Positions 7,799-13,729 of a DNA stretch of 15,009 nucleotides are shown here, in pieces. Origin of the DNA: Sphingobacteriales bacterium (GTDB lineage Bacteria > Bacteroidota > Bacteroidia > Chitinophagales > Chitinophagaceae); the NCBI GenBank assembly GCA_947463665.1, contig CANHUD010000029.1, forward strand, positions 1 through 15,009. The letters are read 5' to 3'. The notes below the pieces were generated by a model that did no database searches, was not told the origin of the DNA, and saw only the letters and a list, made by a program, of their open reading frames with translations. A program made the position numbers and the translations under genes. Within the stretch, counting starts at the first letter, position 1. Each line of letters opens with the position of its first letter.

Positions 7799-8204
7799 AT
7801 TTTATGTGCGTTTGGGCGCACTGACGGCCGCACTTGCGGTTATTTTAGGCGCATTTGGTGCGCATTATCTGAAATCAATTTTAGCGGAAGAAAGTGTGGC
7901 TTCTTTTCAAACAGGTGTCCAGTACCAGTTTTACCATGCATTTGCTATCATAACTACAGGGCTGCTGGTGAAGCGTTATCATTCAAAATGGATCATACAG
8001 GCCGGTCGGCTGTTTACGGCAGGAATTGTATTGTTTTCAGGATCCATCTATCTGCTAACCATCCTTAAAGGTATGGGAGAAGCGGATCTGGGAGCATTGG
8101 CGATGGTCACGCCGCTGGGAGGACTTCTGTTCATTGCCGGTTGGATTTGTCTGGCCATAGGCGTTCCTGCGCAATCACATAAACACGAATCGAAAGAAGA
8201 GTAA
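7791..8204 (+). CDS. DUF423 family small membrane protein (YgdD-like)
   Basis: A 137-residue integral membrane protein of the DUF423 family; its function is not known. Four hydrophobic segments are visible at about 7-26, 44-60, 68-91 and 102-127. The family signature residues are present: GAFGAHYL (20-27), GVQYQFYHAFAI (42-53), FSGSIYLL (81-88) and VTPLGGLLFIAGW (105-117). The charged tail HKHESKEE is probably cytoplasmic. The ATG at 7791 lies inside the end of aroK (8-bp overlap in another frame), pointing to co-translation with aroK. ftsK starts 32 bp downstream. Confidence 0.9.
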   Translation: MHRFYVRLGALTAALAVILGAFGAHYLKSILAEESVASFQTGVQYQFYHAFAIITTGLLVKRYHSKWIIQAGRLFTAGIVLFSGSIYLLTILKGMGEADLGALAMVTPLGGLLFIAGWICLAIGVPAQSHKHESKEE

Positions 8205-8219
8205 ATCATCTGAAAATCT

Positions 8220-8227
8220 TAGGTTTG
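8220..8227 (+). promoter_or_regulatory. -7-like element (TAGGTTTG) just upstream of ftsK
   Basis: Exact match to TAnnTTTG, but only 9 bp before the ftsK ATG (8237). A transcript from it would be almost leaderless. No -33 TTG is visible. It may be coincidental. Confidence 0.2.
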
Positions 8228-8236
8228 CAGAGAGTT

Positions 8237-10717
8237 ATGGCGAACCGAACAAAGCGCTCGAAAAAAGGTCCAGATCCGGAGAAACTTACGGTTGAACAGG
8301 AAGAAACCGCTGACATTCAGGAAGTCGTTCGCGACGAACGAACACAGAAAGTCATTGGGGTGTTCATCCTGGGACTCAGCTTTTTCCTGCTGGTTGCCTT
8401 CATTTCCTATATGTTTACCTGGCAGGAAGACCAGGACAAGATCTTTGCGCACGGACTTTCCATTCTGGCCCCCAACAGTTTTCCCATAACCAATGTACTG
8501 GGCGCTTTTGGCGCTTTTGTATCCCACTTCTTTTTTTTCAAGGGTTTTGGAATCGCCTCCTTTCTATTTTGTGCCTTTCTCTTTGTAGTAGGGGTTAACC
8601 TGTTTTTTGTAGAACGTGTTTTTTCAATCCCCCGTCACCTGAAATATCTTGTTGCCGGTCTGATAGTTTTCAGCCTGACGGCCTCCTTTGTTTTTGGAAG
8701 ATTTGATTTTCCCTTTGGCGGGGAAGTGGGCGATCTTATGGCAGAATGGCTTACCGCTTTTATCGGCACCTTAGGAACGGGTTTCCTGATGCTGGTTCTT
8801 TTCTTCTCTTATGTGATCTGGCGGTTCAATCCGGTCTTTCGGATAAAGAAGGCCAGTGCTGAAACCATGCAGACAGACAGAGAACATTCGGCAGAAGAGG
8901 AAAATGAACCGGTGCCTGTTACACCGGCTCCTGCTCCGGTTAAACAGGTTCTGTATGATCAGGAAGCTGAAAAACAGAAGCTCGCAGTGGTGGAAAAAAA
9001 GGATACACCAACATTTGTTTTTACACCGGTGATAGAACCCGAACCTGCAACCGGTGCTTTAAGTCTGGTAGAAAAAGAAGCAGAACCCCCGGCACCTGAA
9101 GCAACACTCCTTCCTCCGGTTGAACCGGTTTCTGATGAGATCCCCGCACTCGAGATCCGGGATGAGGTACCGGTGGAAACAATGACGCCGGCGGAAAAGG
9201 TGAAGGCGCAGGCACCCTATGATCCGGTTCTGGATCTTCGGGATTACAAGTACCCGAAGCTGGATCTGCTCGATACGCATAAGAATGAGAAGATCGTAAT
9301 GGATGCAACCGAGCTGGAGGCCAATAAAAATCAGATCATAAGCACATTAGGGAATTACGATATTTCTATACAAAAGATTTTTGCAACCGTTGGGCCTACC
9401 GTCACACTCTACGAGATCGTGCCGGCTGCCGGTGTTCGTATTTCGCGAATCAAGAATCTGGAGGATGACATTGCCCTTAGCTTATCGGCTCTGGGTATTC
9501 GCATCATCGCGCCTATTCCGGGAAAGGGAACCATCGGTATTGAAGTACCGAATGTGAAGAAAAGCATTGTAGGGATGCGGACAATTCTGTCGTCTGAGAA
9601 GTTTCAGAACAGCTCCTACAGTCTGCCCATCGCACTTGGGAAAAAGATCGACAATGACTTGTTTGTGGTTGATCTTGCCACTATGCCACACCTGTTGATG
9701 GCGGGGGCAACCGGACAGGGTAAATCAGTTGGACTCAATGCCATTTTGCTTTCTCTTCTATACAAAAAGCATCCTTCACAGCTGAAGCTGGTACTGGTAG
9801 ATCCCAAAAAAGTGGAATTGAGTCTCTACCGGATGATCGAAAAGCATTTTCTGGCCAAACTTCCCGGTGAGGATGAATCCATCATTACCGACACGAAGAA
9901 AGTGGTGTACACCCTCAATGCCTTATGTATTGAGATGGATAACCGTTACGATCTGTTAAAAGATGCCGGTGTGCGGAATCTCCAGCAGTACAACGAGAAA
10001 TTCGTGAAGCGCGCGCTGAATCCTCAAAAGGGGCATCAGTTTCTACCGTTCATTGTGCTGGTGATCGATGAGTTTGCAGATCTGATTATGACCGCAGGAA
10101 AAGAGATCGAAACTCCCATCGCCCGTCTGGCACAGCTGGCACGAGCCGTAGGCATACACCTGATCATTGCTACCCAGCGGCCATCGGTGAACATCATTAC
10201 AGGTACGATCAAGGCCAACTTCCCTGCCCGAATTGCCTTTAAGGTTTCCAGTAAAATTGATTCCCGTACTATTTTAGATGCCGGTGGGGCCGAGCAGCTG
10301 ATTGGAAAAGGGGATATGCTTATCTCTCATGCCGGTGAGCTGACCCGTTTACAATGCGTTTTTGTAGATACTCCGGAAGTGGACAAAGTAGTGGAGTTCA
10401 TCGGTAAACAAAGAGGCTACCCGGACGCGTTCCTTCTGCCGGAATATGTAGATGAAAAAGACATGGAGAGCCGCGACCTTGATTTTACTGATCGGGATCC
10501 ATTGTTTGAAGAAGCCGCCATGCTGATCGTACAGTCGGGTATGGGATCCACCTCCATGATCCAGCGCCGGATGAAGCTCGGATATAACAGGGCTGGCCGG
10601 CTGATGGACCAGCTGGAAGCAGCGGGTATCGTAGGTTCCAGTCAGGGAAGCAAAGCCCGGGAGGTATTGATAAAGTCAGACATGGAGCTCCAACAGATCC
10701 TGGATCAGATGAAATAA
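8237..10717 (+). CDS. ftsK: DNA translocase FtsK
   Basis: Septum-anchored DNA pump that moves chromosome termini during division; 826 residues from the chosen ATG at 8237, preceded by purine-rich AGAGAG. An in-frame TTG at 8225 would add four residues. Four membrane helices lie at about 38-60, 90-125, 135-154 and 172-196. A short acidic, proline-rich linker runs from about 200 to 325, followed by the alpha/beta RecA-like motor. Walker A is GATGQGKS (490-497, Lys496). LVDPKKVELSLY follows it. Walker B is VLVIDEFADL (Asp611, Glu612). IIATQRPSVNIITG and FPARIAFKVSSKIDSRTILD follow. The C-terminus is the gamma winged helix that reads polar DNA sequences, with SMIQRRMKLGYNRAGRLMDQL. The protein is complete with no broken motif. 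It is probably co-transcribed with aroK and the DUF423 gene, although a promoter-like box lies just upstream. Confidence 0.97.
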   Translation: MANRTKRSKKGPDPEKLTVEQEETADIQEVVRDERTQKVIGVFILGLSFFLLVAFISYMFTWQEDQDKIFAHGLSILAPNSFPITNVLGAFGAFVSHFFFFKGFGIASFLFCAFLFVVGVNLFFVERVFSIPRHLKYLVAGLIVFSLTASFVFGRFDFPFGGEVGDLMAEWLTAFIGTLGTGFLMLVLFFSYVIWRFNPVFRIKKASAETMQTDREHSAEEENEPVPVTPAPAPVKQVLYDQEAEKQKLAVVEKKDTPTFVFTPVIEPEPATGALSLVEKEAEPPAPEATLLPPVEPVSDEIPALEIRDEVPVETMTPAEKVKAQAPYDPVLDLRDYKYPKLDLLDTHKNEKIVMDATELEANKNQIISTLGNYDISIQKIFATVGPTVTLYEIVPAAGVRISRIKNLEDDIALSLSALGIRIIAPIPGKGTIGIEVPNVKKSIVGMRTILSSEKFQNSSYSLPIALGKKIDNDLFVVDLATMPHLLMAGATGQGKSVGLNAILLSLLYKKHPSQLKLVLVDPKKVELSLYRMIEKHFLAKLPGEDESIITDTKKVVYTLNALCIEMDNRYDLLKDAGVRNLQQYNEKFVKRALNPQKGHQFLPFIVLVIDEFADLIMTAGKEIETPIARLAQLARAVGIHLIIATQRPSVNIITGTIKANFPARIAFKVSSKIDSRTILDAGGAEQLIGKGDMLISHAGELTRLQCVFVDTPEVDKVVEFIGKQRGYPDAFLLPEYVDEKDMESRDLDFTDRDPLFEEAAMLIVQSGMGSTSMIQRRMKLGYNRAGRLMDQLEAAGIVGSSQGSKAREVLIKSDMELQQILDQMK

Positions 10718-10784
10718 GGATGTTTTTTGATAAGTTTCACAACGTCCGTTTATACTTCCACTCCCGGGATCTCGTCTATTGTAA

Positions 10785-10792
10785 TATATTTG
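10785..10792 (+). promoter_or_regulatory. Bacteroidota -7 promoter element (TATATTTG) for lolA
   Basis: Exact match to TAnnTTTG, 30 bp upstream of the lolA-like ATG, which would give a leader of about 25 nt. No clear -33 TTG is visible. Its position in the 105-bp ftsK-lolA gap suggests lolA can be transcribed independently of ftsK. Confidence 0.45.
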
Positions 10793-10822
10793 CTCTCTAA
10801 TCTGATTTAACCGCGTAAACGC

Positions 10823-11485
10823 ATGAAAAAAATAGCTGTTCTGGCCCTGAGTTTTGTGGTAACTTCCTTCGCATTTGCTCAAAACAATAAATTGGGCACC
10901 AATGATCCGGAAGCCAAAAAAGTACTGGACGCCGTCAGCACAAAATTCAAGACGTTTAAATCGCTAAAAGGTATCTTTTCCCTGGAAGTCAAAGACGGTT
11001 CCGGAAAAACACAGGGTAAAAAGTCAGGTACAGTATATATGAAGGGCGCAAAATACCGTGTCAGCATTACCGGACAGGAGATATTTTGTGACGGTAAAAA
11101 CGTGTGGACGTTTGATAAAGCGGCCAATGAAGTACAGCTTACGGAATTCGATAACAGCAGCGGAAGCATCACTCCCCAGAAATTATTTACGAATTTCTAC
11201 GACAAAGACTTTCTCTATAAGCTGAATGGCAAAAAGAGTGTTGGCGGAAAAAGTATTCAGGAGGTAGAACTGACTCCTACGGATAAGAGTAAACCTTTTT
11301 TCAAAGTACTGGTCATGGTTGATGATGCATCTAAAATGATCAACGCTACCCAGATTTTTGAAAAAACCGGTAACCGATACCAGTATTCTCTCAGTAATGT
11401 GGTTACCAATACAACACTGGGTGATGATCTTTTCGTTTTTGACCCTAAAAAATACCCAGGGGTAGAGGTGATCGATTTACGGTAA
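10823..11485 (+). CDS. lolA: LolA-like outer membrane lipoprotein carrier protein
   Basis: A 220-residue secreted protein. Residues 1-19 form a signal peptide (basic MKK, hydrophobic core, cleavage after FAFA before QNNK) with no lipobox Cys, so it should be a soluble periplasmic protein. The rest resembles the LolA/LolB half-barrel family as found in Bacteroidota: a helix with VLDAVSTKFKTFKSLKG, beta strands around SGTVYMKGAKYRVSITGQE, CDGKNVWTFDKAANEVQLTE, a hydrophobic patch around TPQKLFTNFYDKDFLYKL, and a closing DDLFVFDPKKYPGVEVIDLR. LolA shuttles lipoproteins from the inner to the outer membrane; Bacteroidota generally lack a recognisable LolB. It sits 105 bp after ftsK. Its stop is 4 bp from the convergent ubiX stop. 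The family call is strong; a role in carrying other lipids cannot be excluded. Confidence 0.88.
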   Translation: MKKIAVLALSFVVTSFAFAQNNKLGTNDPEAKKVLDAVSTKFKTFKSLKGIFSLEVKDGSGKTQGKKSGTVYMKGAKYRVSITGQEIFCDGKNVWTFDKAANEVQLTEFDNSSGSITPQKLFTNFYDKDFLYKLNGKKSVGGKSIQEVELTPTDKSKPFFKVLVMVDDASKMINATQIFEKTGNRYQYSLSNVVTNTTLGDDLFVFDPKKYPGVEVIDLR

Positions 11486-11489
11486 TGGA

Positions 11490-12059
11490 TTACTGATCCG
11501 TTCCCCACCGGTAGGTACGTATATCCAACCCGGAAAGATCCAGGATTCGATCCACCACTGTGGCAGCTGCTTCTTCCAGCGTCTTCGGCTTGCTGTAAAA
11601 AGAGGGTGTAGCAGGGCAAATGATCCCTCCGGCCAGTGTCACTGTTTCCATGTTCCGTATGTGTACCAGATTGTAGGGCGTTTCACGCACCACACATATC
11701 AGCTTGCGTCTTTCTTTTAACACAACATCTGCGGCACGGGTGATAAGGTCGTTTGAAATACCCGTAGCAATTCTCCCCAGCGTTCCCATCGAACAGGGAA
11801 CGATGATCATCGTATCAAATTTCCCGGATCCGGAAGCAAAAGGTGCAGTAAAATCATGTTTGCTGAACAGAGGGAACCCATATTCGTTGAAACGCGTGTT
11901 GTTTAACTCCGTTTGCCACACATCTTTCGCATTATCAGACATCACCATCGCTACTTCTGACCACTGATCCTTCAGATCTGCCAGCTTCCTGAGGAGCAGG
12001 TCGGCATAAATTGAACCGCTTGCTCCAGTGATCGCTACTACCAGTTTCCTTTTCATCAT
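11490..12059 (-). CDS. ubiX: Flavin prenyltransferase UbiX
   Basis: Flavoprotein that adds a dimethylallyl group to FMN, making the prenylated FMN cofactor of UbiD-type decarboxylases. I chose the ATG at 12057-12059 (MMKRKLVVAITGASGS), giving 189 residues, typical of the family; the reading frame is open 20 codons further upstream, but that extension (MRSNPPLYPN...) looks non-coding. An ATG three bases later is equally possible. Motifs: TGASGS (11-16, FMN site), PCSMGTLGRIATGISNDL (88-105), LKERRKL (114-120), VRETP (124-128, with the Glu used in catalysis), GGIICPATPSFY (144-155) and Arg171. No ubiD partner is present. As Bacteroidota use menaquinone, the client decarboxylase may act in menaquinone synthesis or elsewhere; this is inference. 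Confidence 0.94.
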   Translation of the reverse strand: MMKRKLVVAITGASGSIYADLLLRKLADLKDQWSEVAMVMSDNAKDVWQTELNNTRFNEYGFPLFSKHDFTAPFASGSGKFDTMIIVPCSMGTLGRIATGISNDLITRAADVVLKERRKLICVVRETPYNLVHIRNMETVTLAGGIICPATPSFYSKPKTLEEAAATVVDRILDLSGLDIRTYRWGTDQ

Positions 12060-12176
12060 ATTTTTTCTTAACAAGTCAGGCACCAAAAAGTTAGGGTATA
12101 GTGGAGGATTTGAACGCACAAAATGCTGATTTCTAGTTTGTTCAATAAAAATTAAATTAAAAAAACTAACTAACGC

Positions 12177-12242
12177 TTAATTTTTTTTCGCTCCATACAC
12201 AATAAGACGGATTTCATCTCCGTTATAGCTTTGGTTTTTCAT
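12177..12242 (-). CDS. Candidate 21-residue small ORF (unproven)
   Basis: An ATG at 12240-12242 opens a 21-codon frame ending in TAA. The peptide starts MKNQSYNGDE, continues IRLIVYGA and ends KKN. Its composition (mixed charge, central aliphatic stretch, Lys-rich end) looks protein-like, but a frame this short arises easily by chance. No Shine-Dalgarno sequence is obvious upstream, nor a -7 box on this strand. It lies in the same direction as ubiX, 117 bp before it. I do not recognise it as a known family. Confidence 0.2.
   Translation of the reverse strand: MKNQSYNGDEIRLIVYGAKKN
12226..12233 (+). promoter_or_regulatory. Possible plus-strand -7 element (TAGCTTTG)
   Basis: Exact match to TAnnTTTG located 28 bp before a plus-strand terminator hairpin, where no plus-strand gene exists. 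No -33 TTG is seen at 17-23 bp. If used, it would make an RNA of roughly 55 nt, partly antisense to the start of the candidate small ORF. Confidence 0.2.
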
Positions 12243-12261
12243 AGGATATTGGATTTAAAGC

Positions 12262-12294
12262 GGGGCTGGATTTCTATCCGGGCCCTTTTTTTTT
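12262..12294 (+). terminator. Plus-strand intrinsic terminator without an obvious gene
   Basis: GC-rich hairpin with arms GGGGCTGGAT (12262-12271) and ATCCGGGCCC (12276-12285), loop TTCT. The arms pair with one G bulge or mismatch and one G-U pair, and are followed at once by nine T (12286-12294). The T-tract is on the plus strand only, so it should stop rightward transcription. The only rightward gene to the left is lolA, whose stop is 776 bp away beyond ubiX. Confidence 0.65.
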
Positions 12295-12312
12295 GACTAC
12301 ACTTCTACGCAT

Positions 12313-12347
12313 AAAAAAAGAGGCTGTCTGTAACAGGCAGCCTCTTT
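12313..12347 (-). terminator. Intrinsic terminator of the alpha-oxoamine synthase gene
   Basis: Arms 12317-12330 and 12334-12347 (14 bp, one G-U pair when read on the plus strand) around a 3-base loop. On the minus strand the hairpin (GAGGCTGCCTG...CAGACAGCCTC) runs into seven T. It begins 19 bp after the stop of the leftward gene, a textbook rho-independent terminator. Confidence 0.9.
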
Positions 12348-12366
12348 ATCGTTTATAAAGGTAGAT

Positions 12367-13626
12367 TTATCTTGCTTCAGCCATATCCGGAATGGCTTCT
12401 ACTCTGTACTCACCTGCATCCAGTTTCTTTTTGGTTTCTTCAAATGCCTGAAGTGTGAGCGCAATGTCCTCGTCGGTATGCGTTGCCGTAGGAATAAGTC
12501 GGAAGATGATATGTCCCTTCGGAATAACCGGATAAACAACTATGGAACAGAATATGTCATAATTCTCCCGCAGATCCATTACCATGGCTGTAGCTTCTTC
12601 CACACCCCCTTTCATGTATACGGGTGTAACTACGGAGTCGGTTTTACCGATATCAAATCCTTTCTGTTTAAGACCTTCCTGAAGTTTACGGGCATTGGAC
12701 CAGAGCTTGTCTTTCAGTTCCGGGTGTTTGCGAAGCATATCGAGCCGCTTCAGATTGCCCACAACCAGTGGCATGGGCAGGCTTTTTGCGAAGATCTGGC
12801 TGCGGATATTGTAGCGGATAAAATCGATCACATTCTTTTCGCCGGCTGCAAACGCTCCGATCGAGGCCATCGATTTAGCAAAAGTGGAGAAATAAACATC
12901 GATTTCATCCTGTACGCCCTGTTCTTCTCCGGCACCTGCTCCCGTTTTCCCGAGGGTACCAAAGCCATGTGCATCGTCTACAAACAGCCGGAATTCATAT
13001 TTTTTCTTCAGATCCGCAATTTCCTTAAGCCGTCCCTGGTCGCCTGCCATACCAAATACACCTTCGGTAATCACCAGAATGCCGCCTGTGCCCTGTTTTT
13101 CGATCAGGGCAGTAGCGCGTTGCAGTTGTTTTTCGCAATCGTTCACATCGTTGTGCTTGAAAACATATCGATGTCCTGCATGAAGCCGAACACCGTCAAT
13201 GATGCAGGCATGGCTTTCGGCATCGTACACGATCACATCATGCCTTCCACACAAAACGTCGATTAGACTCACCATTCCCTGATAGCCGAAATTGAACAGG
13301 ATGGCATCTTCTTTTCCTTCAAAGGCTGCCAGTTCTGCTTCCAGCTGCTCATGAAGATCGCTGTTGCCACTCATCATGCGGGCGCCCATCGGCAATGCCA
13401 GTCCATACTGGGCAGCAGCATCGGCATCCGCCTTACGGATTTCAGGATGATTGGCCAGGCCGAGATAATTGTTCAGGCTCCACACAATCTTTTCCTTACC
13501 CCGGAATTCCATGCGGTTTCCGATCTCGCCAACGAGTTTCGGGAAAGCAAAATAGCCATGCGCACGTTTTCTATGCTGCCCGAGAGGTCCCTGATTCTTA
13601 AGAAATTTTTCAAAAATATCTGCCAT
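12367..13626 (-). CDS. PLP-dependent alpha-oxoamine synthase (serine palmitoyltransferase / KBL-like)
   Basis: A 419-residue fold-type I PLP enzyme of the alpha-oxoamine synthase family, whose members condense an amino acid with an acyl-CoA or acyl-ACP with loss of CO2. I chose ATG 13624-13626 (MADIFEKFLK); the further upstream frame begins with TTG and reads into promoter-like sequence. Motifs: SLNNYLGLANHPE (50-62), GARMMSGNSDLHEQLE (81-96), His139 in DAESHACIIDG (stacks on PLP), TEGVFGMAGD (187-196), VDDAHGFGTLG (216-226, Asp217 and His220), STFAKSMASIGAF (247-259, Lys251 the PLP Schiff-base Lys) and FRLIPTATHTDED near the C-terminus. It matches a type widespread in Bacteroidota that is annotated variously as serine palmitoyltransferase, glycine C-acetyltransferase or AONS. 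Substrate cannot be fixed from sequence; sphingolipid or sulfonolipid (cysteate acyl transfer) synthesis are options. It has a strong terminator downstream and diverges from the phosphatase gene. Confidence 0.9.
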   Translation of the reverse strand: MADIFEKFLKNQGPLGQHRKRAHGYFAFPKLVGEIGNRMEFRGKEKIVWSLNNYLGLANHPEIRKADADAAAQYGLALPMGARMMSGNSDLHEQLEAELAAFEGKEDAILFNFGYQGMVSLIDVLCGRHDVIVYDAESHACIIDGVRLHAGHRYVFKHNDVNDCEKQLQRATALIEKQGTGGILVITEGVFGMAGDQGRLKEIADLKKKYEFRLFVDDAHGFGTLGKTGAGAGEEQGVQDEIDVYFSTFAKSMASIGAFAAGEKNVIDFIRYNIRSQIFAKSLPMPLVVGNLKRLDMLRKHPELKDKLWSNARKLQEGLKQKGFDIGKTDSVVTPVYMKGGVEEATAMVMDLRENYDIFCSIVVYPVIPKGHIIFRLIPTATHTDEDIALTLQAFEETKKKLDAGEYRVEAIPDMAEAR

Positions 13627-13659
13627 GATCGACGATTTTAATCGTTTATATTGCGTTTG

Positions 13660-13667
13660 CAAAAATA
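13660..13667 (-). promoter_or_regulatory. Bacteroidota -7 promoter element (TATTTTTG) for the alpha-oxoamine synthase gene
   Basis: On the minus strand TATTTTTG matches TAnnTTTG exactly, 33 bp upstream of the ATG at 13626. It directly abuts a perfect 8-bp inverted repeat (13668-13687). No -33 TTG is visible at normal spacing. Confidence 0.45.
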
Positions 13668-13687
13668 CGGCATTTAAAGAAATGCCG
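13668..13687. repeat. Perfect inverted repeat CGGCATTT-AAAG-AAATGCCG between divergent genes
   Basis: Eight-base perfect arms (13668-13675, 13680-13687) with a 4-base spacer, touching the minus-strand -7-like box and 42 bp upstream of the phosphatase ATG. Its position suggests an operator for a dimeric regulator controlling one or both divergent genes. There is no T-tract beside it, so it is not a terminator. Confidence 0.5.
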
Positions 13688-13729
13688 CTCTGTCTCTTCG
13701 GCCATCTTCCCCGTAAAACATGGTTAATT

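Larger units (their letters stand above)
12060..12366. other. 307-bp gene-poor gap between ubiX and the alpha-oxoamine synthase gene
   Basis: AT-rich region holding, from left to right: the immediate ubiX upstream sequence, with a minus-strand TAACTTTT at 12086-12093 that could serve as its -7 box; a candidate minus-strand 21-codon frame (12177-12242); a plus-strand -7-like TAGCTTTG (12226-12233); a plus-strand-oriented hairpin plus T9 (12262-12294); and a minus-strand terminator for the upstream gene (12313-12347). I see no tRNA or recognisable known structured RNA. Confidence 0.7.

Noticed and set aside
8850..9240. Possible repeat or low-complexity insertion in ftsK (Pro/Glu/Val-rich)
   Set aside because: This is the normal variable linker between the membrane domain and the motor in FtsK; no true tandem repeat is present.
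10720..10800. 26-codon frame starting directly after the ftsK stop (MFFDKFHNVR...)
   Set aside because: Runs through the lolA promoter-like box, has odd composition, and is of chance length; no sign of being coding.
12060..12119. 20-codon N-terminal extension of ubiX
   Set aside because: The extension is unlike UbiX N-termini, whereas starting at 12059 gives the usual length and places TGASGS at the normal position.
12478..13266. 262-codon open frame on the plus strand
   Set aside because: Antisense to the alpha-oxoamine synthase, which has all family motifs; the antisense translation is Cys/His/Phe-rich and unlike a real protein.
13627..13662. 12-codon N-terminal extension of the alpha-oxoamine synthase from TTG
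   Set aside because: MADIFEKF matches the usual family start; the extension reaches into the -7-like promoter box.
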